Part shown: positions 44,011-55,262 of the stretch, piece by piece | Layout of the letters: each line of letters starts with the position of its first letter | Numbering within the stretch: position 1 is the first letter of the stretch | From: Eurosta solidaginis | Lineage: Eukaryota; Arthropoda; Insecta; Diptera; Tephritidae | NCBI RefSeq assembly: GCF_040869045.1 | Contig: NW_027136916.1 | Location: 620,001 to 684,000, forward strand | DNA: 64,000 nt | Direction: 5' to 3' | The notes under the pieces: generated by a model | The model's database searches: none | The model's input: only the letters and a program-made list of their open reading frames with translations | Told to the model about the DNA's origin: nothing | Position numbers and translations under genes: made by a program

Positions 44011-46304
44011 TAGGTTCGATTAGAGACTGCTTCTAAAAAAAAATTTAAAAAAAAGTAGTTTCAGATGAAAATTTTGTAAACAAATTTGATATAGGGCAAC
44101 TGCCTCTATCTGAATATTTGGTTTAAAATTTAAGAAATAACTATTAAAACCGTTCCCTGGCAGCATTATAGAACTTGTCATCCAAAATATGATTAAGCTC
44201 CTCACCACAAAATTTATTCTGCTGCGTAGAAGTCATAGCTTTCACGCAAGTGCTGAAACTTTCGTAATTTATTTACAATTAGTTTTTTCAGAGCAACTCA
44301 TAACAATCAAACACCCAAGAGTGCACAAATATATATTTAGCTGTGGCAATTTAAATGCATTTCTAAATCTATTTTATTTGTTCTTTTCTTATTTTTGAGT
44401 TGACATTTGAAGAAAATTTATTTGCGGTTGAAGAGAATTTATGTTTGCATAGCTGTTGACAAACGGTTAAGTAGTTGTCTGTGACTTTTGGTTAAACGGA
44501 TGTGGCAATGCATACATGTGCATATTAGTGTGTCCCTTATTTTAATTTTTTTTCAAAATCTTAAGTTCTACCTAAAAACTAAGTAGCAACTCGAAAGCTT
44601 CCTTGGTTACTAATTAATTTGTTCTGAAAGTGTGTTCAGTTTTCGATAACCGGTGAACAGTTTGAACAGTCTCTCTACAGAAAAAAGCTTTATCTTTATG
44701 CAAAAAAGCTCAAAAACTTCATGTGACTTTGCAAAGATATAGGAATTGATATTAGAACATGCAAGTTTTCTCTGCATAATAACCAATTTTTGGAAGAGAA
44801 TATTATGATTAAAGATACCAAAGAAAACAACTAGCAATTGCCAAAGAACGGACACTCTAATATATATAGGTTACGAATCGAAAGGCATTTAAATCACTTT
44901 TGTATAAAACTTTGAATAACTATTAGTTTTGCATTTGCTGCTTTGTTACATAAATAAATTACGGAATTACAAACATGAAACCGGAAATGTGGTTGAAAAG
45001 TTCAAACTGCAAATGTTTTCGATAAAGTTTAACTGTCAATCAAAGCACGGCGGAATATCGATGGCTGTGATATATATAGAAAATTAGGTCAATTTAATTA
45101 GGTCACAGTTTGCTAAAAGTTTCTGTGAAGTAAGGTATCAGTGAGAATTTTATTTTATTGCAAAGGCTACTGGAGCTTTAACTTAATTTATGAGATTTTT
45201 CACACAAAAGTTAAATTTTAGAATTTATTTATTGCAAAGAGTAACTTGATTGAGGAGAGCTTTCACATAAAAGTTAAATTTGGGTTTGCTGAAAGGCAAG
45301 AATTTACTAAAGTGGGTTATATTTACCGATTTTTCTTTATTTTGAAAGCGTGCTTTTTCAAACTAATTACCGTGAAAGCTTTTGAAATTTGCTTTTAGGT
45401 AAACAATATTATTTCAAATTTTTTTTAGCATTTCTGCCTTAAACCAAAATGTTCATTGATTTTGCCTTCCTTTAAAAGCAATATTTGACAAATTAATGTT
45501 GGTAAAACAGTGACGTGCACACATATATATTTCCAAAATGTGAATATGTTAAAAGCTTCGATACACCGAAAAACTTTAGAATACTTAATACCCAAAAGTT
45601 TGGGCTTTAAAAACCGACTTTGAGTTCGAAGGAACATCATAACATTCAAAAAAAATTTAGTATAGATATATACCACCAAAAATGGAAACAAAAACAACAA
45701 ATCACCCCCATCGTCAACAAATCGCGCACACATACTTCTGTTTAGCGATTAATCCAGCAGCACTCAACCTTTTGTATCAGACGCTGAACGTCGACTTAAA
45801 TATTATTCGTGAAAGCAAACGAGCTTTTGTAATGTCTGTGTAAGGTTGGATGAGAGAAAGCTAAATAAATCTTCAACACGCATGTTATGGTTTACTCATA
45901 TCCGCGGTAGAAACAATTTTAATTTTTTACGCTCGAGGGGCTTCCTAATGGAAAGCTATAAACAGTTTCTTCTTTTAAAATAATTTATTGCAGCTTGTTG
46001 TTGTAACTGTAAGAGCTTTCTCTTTTTTAAGTGTTTAAACAGTAACAATAACAATATTTGTTGCAGCAAATTTGACGCAAATAGTTTTTGGTTTTATTTT
46101 TTATCTGCTCTAATCACAAACTGAGATTTGACATAGACAATTCTAGTCTCACAGCGTTATCGTGAGAGGAAAGCTCGGAGCTTTTCCGGAAGATAGTTAA
46201 TTGGCTCAAGCTATTTTAAGAGCTAATTTAAAAAGTGTGTAGTTTTGAGAGGGGAGAAAACTTACTGCAAACAATCTGCTGATGAGCTTTTAAGCGAATT
46301 ATAT
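44011..46304. other. AT-rich intergenic spacer
   Basis: No gene was recognised. Words such as AAAAGCTTTT and GAGCTTTT recur, as they do in 51300-54900, which suggests a common AT-rich background. Small minus-strand frames at 44855-44610 and 45733-45425 lack domain features. Confidence 0.4.
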
Positions 46305-46530
46305 TTTATTTATTTATTTATTATTTAAAGTCGACGTCAAACTATGGTCGACTGCATAATATAAAAGATATATAAATATACAAGTCAAAAGTAAAAATTT
46401 AAGATATATCGAGATTTCAACAATGTTATATTACAAACAAAGAAATATTAATGAAAATTACTATTTATATTCAGAATATAATAATAATAAGAAATATGAG
46501 CAGAAATAAGATCTTATGCCGAAATCTTAT

Positions 46531-46843
46531 ACTGGCGGAATGCATCAGATTCCGCTCAGCATGATTTCGGAATGCAGTGGATTCCAATCTCCTTGTTGGA
46601 ATGCAACAAGATTCCAATCAGCATGTCATAGGAATCCGGCAGTGCTAAGAGTAGTGTAATGAGGATACGCCATCACAAGGCATAAAAAAGTAACATGACC
46701 TGTGTTGTTGGAATGCACCAGATTCCAATCAGCTCGATGCCTTACCCATAGGATTATACTGCCGGAATGCATACGATTCCGGTCAGTGACTCATGAAAAA
46801 GCATGTTTTTTACGTTGTTGGAAAGCACCAGATCCCAAACAAC
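46531..46843 (-). repeat. Array of six related hairpins in the 3' region of the CR1-like element
   Basis: Stems are at 46535-46541/46549-46555, 46569-46573/46581-46585, 46596-46602/46611-46617, 46708-46714/46722-46728, 46762-46768/46776-46782 and a weaker one at 46818-46821/46835-46838. All share the inner stem GGAAT/ATTCC and a 7-8-nt loop starting GCA (the last is degraded). The outer pairs change together: GC/GC, TT/AA, CC/GG. A following TCAG pairs with bases 5' of some stems. The array lies between the end of the polymerase frame (46973) and the 3' tail. Confidence 0.8.
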
Positions 46844-46972
46844 ACAGTACTGTCTTGCTCCTTCTTAATGATACATGTTGATAAATGTTCCTCCATCCTT
46901 AAACGAGATAGTTCCTGTTTTTTATGGAAGGAATCAAATGCCGGCAAATTAAATTAGCTTGTATCTCTTAAA

Positions 46973-48780
46973 TTAGATATAGGCAAGTATTGCATTACAT
47001 ACAGTGGCAAAAGTACATTCAAGACTGATGCAGCTATACAAGTCATTGTAGTGCGCGCACCAGATAAGAAGAGGATTATTTTTAGCAAAGTTTCGTTGAC
47101 AAAGGGGTAAATAAATAGAAAGGAACGTAGTGTCTGGATACTCTAGGGGGAACCGCAAAAAACAAGCGGCTGAGGAGGTCCGCGGAACCAATTTCTCCAA
47201 TAATGAGCTTATGGATGAACAATACCCCCAGTAATATTCTCCGACTTTCCAGAGTGGGGAAGTTAATAAGAAGAAGTCTACTTCTGTATGGGGGAAGGTG
47301 GAGACTTGAGTCCCAATTAAGGCCACGCAATGCAAATATCAAAAATTGCTTTTGAACTGACTCAAGACGCATTATATGCTTTTGAGAAACAGGAGACCAA
47401 ACGCATGAGCAATACTCGAGTATTGGACGAACCAGCGATGTGTAAAGAACCTTAGTGAGGTACGGATCATCGAACTCTTTAGCCCATCTTTTAACAACTC
47501 CAAGTAAACTCAACGCTTTGTTGGCTATAGATGAAATATGCATGTTAAAATTCAATTTCGGATCAAAAAGGACACCTAGATCATTTGCACCTAGATCATG
47601 GAACGAGTCCAAGTCGGCCTAAAGAAGATCCAAGGAACTCAAATCGGTAGGACAGTAAGTGTAGCAAAGTTTTGCATCATCCGCATACATTATAGTATGG
47701 GAATATAATATTGTCTGTGGCAAGTCATTAACGAAAAGGGCAAAGAGCAAAGGGCCTAGATGACTTCCCTGGGGTATGCCAGAGGAAACTCCGAACGATT
47801 CCGACAGATTGCACTTGAACAGGACTTTTTGGGTCCGGTTAGAAAGATAGCTTTTCAGCCACATTAACAGGTGAAACGGAAAGCCCAGTAAATCAAGCTT
47901 ATGAATAAGCAACTCATGGTTGACGGTATCAAATGCTTTGCTGAAGTCCCTGTAGATAACATCCGTTTGCTTGTTCGCTAAAAATCCTTCCATAACTATA
48001 GAGGTGAATACAAGAAAATTTGAAGTGGTTGACCTTTGACGAATAAAACCGTGTTGGCATGGAGATAAAAGACTAGAACACTGATATTGGAGTTGACTGG
48101 TAACAATCTGTTCAAAGACTTTAGGAATGACTGAAAGTTTAGCAATACCCCTGTAGTTTTCAACTTTTGACCTACTACCTTTTTTATGCAGGGGTATAAT
48201 AAAATACTGTTTCCAAAGTGCCGGGAATGACGCAGATCCCAGAGAGAGCTCAAATAATTTTAAAATAGGCTCATACATGTTTTCGGCGCAGTACCTAAGC
48301 ACGCAACTAGGAACACCGTCCGGTCCCGGAGAAAAGGTGGGCTTCAAAGATTGAAGACTCTGAAGAACAATATTACCATCAATAGCAGGATTCCTAATGT
48401 AATTCGAGCTATCTAGGCGATAGGGATATTGACCGGAATGAAAACCACTGGATGAATACGTGGACGTAAAGGACTCAGAAAATAGTTCAGCAACGTCGTC
48501 ATCAGTGCAAGCGTTTTTACCTCCAAAGGTTAATGAGGAAGGATACCAAGAAGTTTTCCGCTTTGAATTTACGAAACTGTAAAACTTTTTTGGATTTCTA
48601 AAAAATTGGGCTTTACCACAACTCAAGTAATTTTTATAACAAAGCTGATTAAGACGGTGAAATTTAGAGCGAGCTATTAAATATTTAGAGAGGTCTGCAG
48701 ATGCTCCAGATTTCTTGAATTTCTTATAAAGCCTAGATTTAATGTTATTAAGTCTGATAAGTTTCCTTGAAAACCAAGGG
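46973..48780 (-). pseudogene. CR1-like reverse transcriptase and C-terminal domain, disrupted
   Basis: The frame ending at 47619 carries RT motifs in order: SPGPDGVPSCVLRY, FIIPLHKKGSRSKVENYRGI, QHGFIRQRSTTSNFL, DFSKAFDTVNHELLI, SGIPQGSHLGPLLFALFVND and the catalytic MYADD. It stops at an in-frame TAG at 47619-47621 and the same frame goes on to 47082. Just after the stop about 30 codons expected in this family are missing, next to a directly repeated TGATCTAGGTG. The C-terminal part (DLGVLFDPKLNFNMHIS ... SLVRPILEYCSCVWSP) shifts frame near 47100 and ends at 46973. Confidence 0.9.
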
Positions 48781-49690
48781 GCTTATTCGAACATAGGGTA
48801 TAGCGAGTAGGAATGCAGGTATCAAAGAAGCCATCAAGCGTACTGTAAAATATAGAGATAGCCGAATCGACATCAGTGCAAGCATAGAGATCCGACCAAT
48901 CATGGGAAGACAACAGATCATTGAGCATAATGAAATTCGCTTTGTAGCAGCATCTAGATCGGGGACTAGACTGTACTTGAATCCTACGGGGTAGGCTGAT
49001 ATCAAGTGATATCTCAGCGTAGGGTGAAGAGAGTCTTCTGGAAGGGATAAAGGTGGTATTTGCGTAAGGGCAGTACCCACCGAGCCATCCACAAATACTA
49101 AATCCAGCATTTTATTTCCACTATTTGGAACATTGTTAATCTGTAACAGAGATGAGTCTAACAAGCAATTGAGAAACTCATGTTGAGCAGTGGTAGTTAA
49201 AAAGTTTGAATCACTTATATTAACCCAACTAACTGTTGGAAAGTTAAAGTCACCAACAACAACAAGTCGATCGTTATCTCCAAACTGCGAATGCAAATCG
49301 CAGATGGCCGAGCTATGACTAGCATAAACATCCGTATCCGAACGAGGTGGTATATACGAACAGCAAACAATTACGCTATAGCTACCGAATGAAAGCCTAA
49401 CTGCTATGAATTCGATATGAGAGATATTGTCCAGCGAAATCAACTCAGATGATAGGTTAGATTCAACAGCAATAAGGACACCTCCCGCTCTAGAGATGCG
49501 ATCACGCCGATAAACAGCATATTTATTTGAAAAAACCTCAGAATTGTTATTATCAGGCTTTAGCCAGGTCTCCATAAAAGCTACAACTTGTGCAGAATAG
49601 TTGAAAGAATTAAGGAAGAATGGAACAAGTTTTGATCATAAACCACGAATATTTTAGTAATTAATGAGAAGACGGGACAGCAATTACCTC
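48748..49690 (-). pseudogene. CR1-like APE-type endonuclease domain, disrupted
   Basis: Motifs are NIRGL and then ETWL (catalytic Glu), YRRDR, GGVLIAV, CSYIPPRSD and VVVGDFNFPTVSW (catalytic GDFN). The start, at about 49680, contains two in-frame stops, and the frame shifts near 48935 and again near 48780 before joining RT. Endonuclease nicks target DNA to prime reverse transcription; this copy cannot encode it intact. Confidence 0.88.
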
Positions 49691-49767
49691 TGTGTTGTTA
49701 TAACTGTGTTCGTCAAATCATTTTTTGGCTGTAATAAAACAGGTTCGGCCCTCACCTTTCTCGTGAA

Positions 49768-50805
49768 CTAGTGAACCACAGTATGCTTGGGCCAAAAAGA
49801 GGAATCAAGTACCTTATCGAAATATTCATCTGAAAGGGATATTTTAAATGAGGAGATGTCTCTCTCATATTTAAAGTTAATTTTATACACATTGATGTTA
49901 CTAGTGGGTGCAACACCAAGTTTAGAGCAAACGTAATGAGCAATGTCATTTTCGGTAAGTGAGGCGTGTAATCGGGACACAAACACAGCCCTACGAGGTG
50001 GCACGGCAGTCACCTGAAAAGGAGTAGCGGGTAGCGCACCAGAGAGCTGGGAAGGTGCGGCCGTTATAGCGTTGGTTATCGAGCCCGTACTAATTTTTTC
50101 AGGTACACTTGTATCGCTAGCAACAACCCCAGTATCGGTAACTGTTATTGTTGGAGCTAAAGATACCGATGGAGGTGTAGGATGAATTGGGGAGTCCAGC
50201 GAAATCAACATTGGTGACGTAGAACAAACAGCCGCAAAGGTACCACTATTAGTTCGCGCATCGTTTAATTTGCCAGAGATCGTCTCACAGGAAGTTTCGA
50301 CACAACCTTGTGGAGATCCTTGTGGAGATTCCTGAGCTGCATTGTTCATAACGTCTTTGGTAAGCCTGTTCGTATCAGTCAACGCGGTTGAAGGGACATT
50401 CGTAGGAGGGCATCTTTGCCCCTGACTCGAAGACAAGTTGGAGTCATTGTTGGGCATACATTTCTTACGTTTTGGGGATTCAGATATCACTTTCAATTTT
50501 TTAAAGTGAGCCTCCATCGTTTTGAATCTTTCGTTAAGGTCACGAAACCCAATAAAAATGTTGTTGAACTCTTTCTGAGTTTGCCTCATAAAAGCTCGCA
50601 TGTCAGTTTCTATGGAACGACAATCGTGACATGTCCAGTTCAGTCCAATTTTGCTGGATATTAGGTCAACCACGCGACCACCTATGTGAGAGAAACCGGC
50701 ACAGATAACATGAGCCATATTATCACAGAGCCAACAACAAACATAAGTATCACCACGGGAAATTTTCTTTTGATTGGTGCACTTCTTGACACAGCAATCC
50801 AACAT
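49768..50805 (-). CDS. CR1-like ORF1 protein with PHD-like zinc finger
   Basis: The first ATG of the frame (50803-50805) gives MLDCCVKKCTNQKK. An N-terminal C4HC3-like finger is visible (CCVKKC, CCWLCDNMAHVIC, WTCHDC), followed by a short coiled-coil-like segment (FIGFRDLNERFKTMEAHFKK), a Ser/Thr/Pro-rich linker and a C-terminal RNA-binding-like segment (RAVFVSRLHASLTENDIA). ORF1 proteins of CR1/L2-type elements bind element RNA; PHD-like fingers are known in them. The frame is open from start to stop, unlike the endonuclease and RT. Confidence 0.8.
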   Translation of the reverse strand: MLDCCVKKCTNQKKISRGDTYVCCWLCDNMAHVICAGFSHIGGRVVDLISSKIGLNWTCHDCRSIETDMRAFMRQTQKEFNNIFIGFRDLNERFKTMEAHFKKLKVISESPKRKKCMPNNDSNLSSSQGQRCPPTNVPSTALTDTNRLTKDVMNNAAQESPQGSPQGCVETSCETISGKLNDARTNSGTFAAVCSTSPMLISLDSPIHPTPPSVSLAPTITVTDTGVVASDTSVPEKISTGSITNAITAAPSQLSGALPATPFQVTAVPPRRAVFVSRLHASLTENDIAHYVCSKLGVAPTSNINVYKINFKYERDISSFKISLSDEYFDKVLDSSFWPKHTVVH

Positions 50806-50870
50806 AATTGCAAAGTTAAACAAACCCAAAAGAAAAATAGGCAAAAGAAACTATAGGTATAGGATAAATT

Positions 50871-51989
50871 GAACAGCTGTTCAAAAATTATGGGCGAGAG
50901 TTATTTTGGAGCACTGGATGCAAATCGCAAGACAGCGTATTGCTAGCAGCGAACACAACAGAAAGAAAAAGGGCACATAATGACTTGCTAATAGCAGCTA
51001 CCAACAAAAAGGTATGCAGTTATCACAAATTTTTGTGAAAATCTATGATATATGAACACACAGACTGAATGTTTAAATTGCACAAAAAGCCACTATGTAT
51101 ATTGCACTATGTAAAATTAAACTTATAAACTGTTTTCTATTATATTAATAAATATTTATAAAAGATAAAACTTGTTTACAAAGTAAAAAGAATAACAATT
51201 CGAAGAGCGATCAAAAACACGTCGGCGCACGGCAAGGTTACGAGATTATATATGAAATTCGAAAATTTTAAACAATCAGAGTTTGCGTAGAAAAATAAAA
51301 AAGACTAAACTTTTTTAAACGCTTTAAAAACTCTATTTCTACGTCTTATATTACCAAAAGCTTTTCTGTTTCAAAAAATTGGAAAGCTCCACAGCTTTGG
51401 AAGGGATACGTGAATTTGCCAAAATCAAAGGAAATTTGAATCAGGATAAAACAATGAAAGAGGTTAGGAATGAAGGTATGCTTAACACAAAAGCTTCAAT
51501 GAGCCTTGTGGTTGGTTATAAGTTGCGCTCAAAATGGAAATGATGCAGAAAATCATCTGATAAATTTGAGAGCTTGGAAAAATTTATGTTAGAAGATTTT
51601 TTATATTAGTATGTAAACCCATATAAACAAATTAAGGCACGAAATTGTTTTGAGGAGCTTTTACCATTTCTTATTAGGTTGGTACATAGGGAAAAGTAAT
51701 TAATTGTTAAAGAGCCAAAGGTTTTAGAAATCTTAAGTTAAATAGACAGTATTTGCAGGTCATTAAATTCCTTGTAAAGTTTTTGAAATTTGAAAACATT
51801 TTTTTTTCAATTAACACTATGTTAAGCATTATGAAGAAGTGCTTTGAGGTTTGAGATATCTAGAATTATTTTAAAAATTATTCCTGATATTAGGTTGGCT
51901 TTCTTAAACCTTGAAGCAATATAAATAGTTTAACATTCTACTGCAAATTATGTGGTCAGTATTGCTGAACGGTCAGCATGACTTTGTAA
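50871..51989. other. AT-rich spacer
   Basis: Nothing recognised. Confidence 0.4.
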
Positions 51990-52800
51990 ACATTCTGTAC
52001 CAAACCTAGACATTGGGATGATTGGGCGTAGTTGGATAGGTGCTTGTAGTTGACGGCAGCGTTTTCTTATACACCAACGGTTCTATGCTAAACGGCAGTG
52101 TTGGAAGTGGAGTCTATCCAAGGGACCTAGACCATGAACTCTCTTTCCGACTACCCAATCTCTGTGGAAGAAGTATCAGTCATCATAGAATCCGCAGTTA
52201 AGAGAGGAACACAAAATATCGGCTAATAAATCTTTATTTTCATCGACAGACAGTCTTCTATCAAATCTCGTGGCTCTTACTCATTCAATTCTGTACTAAC
52301 ACTAAACTGTTGCCGATCTCTTCAAGAGATGGCATAGGGACATTGAGATAAAGTACATTGCAGACGAGCTTGCCAGGCCGGATTCTTCCTGGCCCCTTGC
52401 CAAATGCAAGCTAAAGCTAAAGGACACATCCACCGTAAAGTCGAGGAAAGATGGCTAAAAAATACTAGATATTAGAAATGGTAGAAAACGTGGCCTAAAT
52501 GGGACCCTAAAGACAGCACCACGTTTACAATTTAAGTAGGGATCCAATTTCCCGCTTGTAGGAGTACTAACTGAGCACTGCCTTATAGGTGGAGGTGCAG
52601 CAAGGTTCGGAGCGACTTATCATCGATGGAGGATGAGTTAAGTGGCGCAAGGCGGTGCCTTCAGGGAGCTCCCTTTCTGGATAATCTGCGCTAGGTCAAG
52701 GACTTAGTGGCCTTTATCAGGACCACAAAACTGATTCGGAGAGGAAAAGTAATAGGGTCTTTTTGTGGTATCACAACGTGACTAATGTAGCTTACGCAAC
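51990..52800 (+). mobile_element. 3' part of a non-LTR element with RNase H (I/R1/LOA-like), degraded
   Basis: Translation gives FLYTNGSMLNGSVGSGVYP (RNase H start), then YIADELARPDSS, then LVGVLTEHCLIGGGAARFGA and DLVAFIRTTKLIRRGK. These are RNase H and C-terminal blocks in family order, with many stops and shifts. The 3' end has GTGGTATCACAACGTG, as at 25445. Confidence 0.65.
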
Positions 52801-53884
52801 AAAAAAGAGCTTTTATAAATATCATTGAAAGCTTTTTTCGAAAGCTCGTATTTATGTTAATAATATCGTTTACCACTTACCAACGGAAATCTCGTAGTTT
52901 TACACAGGCGTTAAACATTATTTGGTTCTAAATTATATTAAAATACCATATTTGGTCTCAAACCAAAATTATCTAGATAGAAGCGCCATATGCCTAATTT
53001 GCATAATCCTTCTTTGAAGAAATCTTTAATTACTTGCTTCACAAATTTCACTTATACATATATTCACGTTGAAGTTATCCTAATTACACTTTGTAATTTT
53101 ATCAATTACTAATTGCTTACACACCTACGAATTGCTAATCTAAGCAAAAGCTTAGCAATGGTCTACGTCGATTTCCACCTAAATTGAAAACCTTTGCCAA
53201 ATCGTTTGCATAAGAAAAGATTAAAAGCAAGAGTAAAGCATTAAAAATAATATTTTTTGGTGTGAAGTGCACCAAACTTTGGTTGAGATGTGCTAAGCTA
53301 AATTGGCAGGTGTCACTTATGTCAGCCAATTAGCGTTGTGGTTGTTAGCAAACATTAGCGACAAATGGCGGTTGATGCGCTTTAACCGCTTTAAGGATTT
53401 TATGTCAAATTAATTAAATTTGAATTTAATTGATACATAAATTGCCGGTAATTATGATATGACAGATGCTGAAGATGTAAAATTCGTGTAATTTTAAAAA
53501 GCTTAATGAGGGGGAGCTTTAAGCGTTACACATTTTTTGCTAAAAGTAATTTGAATCATAAATGTTCAAGAGAGTAAAGAGCGTTTTGAAGTCAACCGGC
53601 TCTTAAATTTCAATAGAAAGTTCAGCGCTCCTATTGAAAATCGCAAAAGAAAAGTATTCAAAACCTTTCCGGAAGAAGCTGATTTTTTTTTTTTTAACTT
53701 TAGGGCATTTCTCAAGCTTAAGTAACTGATCCAAAATCTCTATACTTAAGCTCTTAAAGCTTTTTTGGGAATCAAATTGTTTTATTTATTTGGAGGATAG
53801 ATATAAAAGGTAAATCAGCATGCCAGCTGCATTACACAGAAATAATTTTTTCGGTATTGTGAGCTTGTAAAGCTCTAAAAGCTC
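52801..53884. other. AT-rich spacer
   Basis: No gene was recognised. AGCTTTT and AAAAGCTT words are frequent, continuing into the tandem array that follows. Confidence 0.4.
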
Positions 53885-54515
53885 TTAAAATCTAATTAAA
53901 AGTTACAGGGATTTTCAGGTAGGATATTCAAATTAATATTATAAAATTTGCTTTTCTAAATATTTTTAAATTATCCCAAAATAATAAAGTTTATGAGCTT
54001 TTAAAGCTTTAAAAATCCAATTAACATTTACACAGACCTTTAGGTAGGATATTCAAATTAATATTAGAAAATGTGCTTTTCTAAATATTTTTAAATTATC
54101 CTAAAATAATAAAGTTTATGAGCTTTTAATGCCTTGAAAATCTAATTAAAATTTACAAAGACTTTTAGGTAGGATATTCAAATTAATATCATAAAATATG
54201 ATTTTATTTTCTAAATATCTTTAAATTATCCTAAAATAATAAAGTTTATGAACTTTTAAAGCCCTAAAAGCTTTGAAAATCCAATTAAAAGTTACAAAGA
54301 CTTCTTGGTAGGATATTAAAATTAATGTTATAAAATTTGCTTTTCTAAACATTTTTATATTATCCTAAAATAATAAAGTTTATGAACTTTTAAAGCTCTA
54401 AAGGTCTGAAAATCTAATTAAAAGTTACAGAAACTTTTAAGAAGATATTCAAATTAATATTATAAAATGTGCTTCTCTAAATATTTTTAAATTATCCTAA
54501 AATAATTAGGTTTGC
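53885..54515. repeat. Tandem array, five units of about 124-139 bp
   Basis: Each unit has TAGGATATTCAAATTAATATT, then AAAATTTGCTTTTCTAAA, then TTATCCTAAAATAATAAAG, then GAGCTTTTAAAGC. Copies of the first word start near 53919, 54043, 54169, 54308 and 54441. Unit lengths vary through small indels. It is an AT-rich satellite-like array. Confidence 0.85.
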
Positions 54516-55204
54516 AAAAGTTCGCAAAATTGTTATTTCAGCCTTAAAAGCTTTTGATTTAACTTTGGTTTTTCGAAATTTGTATGTAGAAAAAGGAGAA
54601 GTATATAGTAGTAATATACTTCTTTATTTAGAGCATTTTCCTCTTATAGAAGTAGCGGTTAAAAAAATCTAATATTTCCTTCAGAAGCTTTTAAATGGTG
54701 TAAACTTAACTTTTGTTATTCTTCATACCCTACCGAACATTTTATTTAAAACTTTTGGAGCTTTTGCCTGTACCATGTCTACTGTTATTACCATATTTAC
54801 TGAGTAAGAAAAATAACTAAGTACTATTAAACTTTTAATTGCTTTTTTTTGGTGGAAAAATATAACTTTAAAGCTTTATATTAAAATTGGTTTATTATTT
54901 GTCTTTCAAAAGGCTAAGGAAGTTCTTTTTTTTTAAACATTTTTGGGGTTATCAGAAGGTGTATGAAACCCAAGCTTTACATAGGTTAACTGCAAGCTGG
55001 AACAGTTACTTTTTCAATAACGAAGTCGAGGTCAACAGTTTGGAGTTCTTTGCATCCTTGGGAGGAAAAGAAGATATATTTTGGAGATCTGGACCACACT
55101 ACGGTGACAGAGAATGAGAAACGTACTCACGGCGCTAGACCAAGCATATAAATTTCTTTGTTCAGAGATTTTTAAGAAGATAATGAAGTCAAGACTGCTG
55201 TTTG
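54516..55204. other. AT-rich spacer
   Basis: A 76-codon frame at 54887-55117 has no recognised domain. Confidence 0.35.
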
Positions 55205-55262
55205 GACTCATTAAGCATGTAGGTTAGGTTGAACTTCCCGGTCCTTGAGGACCTTTAAGTAT
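55205..55262 (-). mobile_element. Short fragment of a TTAGG-tailed non-LTR repeat
   Basis: GTAGGTTAGGTTGAAC followed by CCGGTCCTTGAGGACC resembles the tail region of the I-superfamily relics in this window, read antisense. It is short and the borders are uncertain. Confidence 0.4.

Larger units (their letters stand above)
46305..50870 (-). mobile_element. CR1-like non-LTR retrotransposon, nearly full length, broken
   Basis: In element order the minus strand holds ORF1 with a PHD-like finger (50805-49768), an APE-type endonuclease, a reverse transcriptase, a 3' region with repeated hairpins, and an AATAAATAAATAAATAAA tail at 46325-46305. Presence of ORF1, EN and RT with a short tandem 3' tail instead of poly(A) fits the CR1 group. 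The 5' end is not precisely defined and no clear target duplication was found. Confidence 0.88.

Noticed and set aside
43500..44023. Open frames of 60-74 codons on the + strand
   Set aside because: They are translations of the GGGACTATTTCGG-type array and share its periodicity.
53885..54515. CRISPR-like regular repeats
   Set aside because: Units are over 120 bp, contiguous and diverged, in a eukaryotic setting; no spacer structure.
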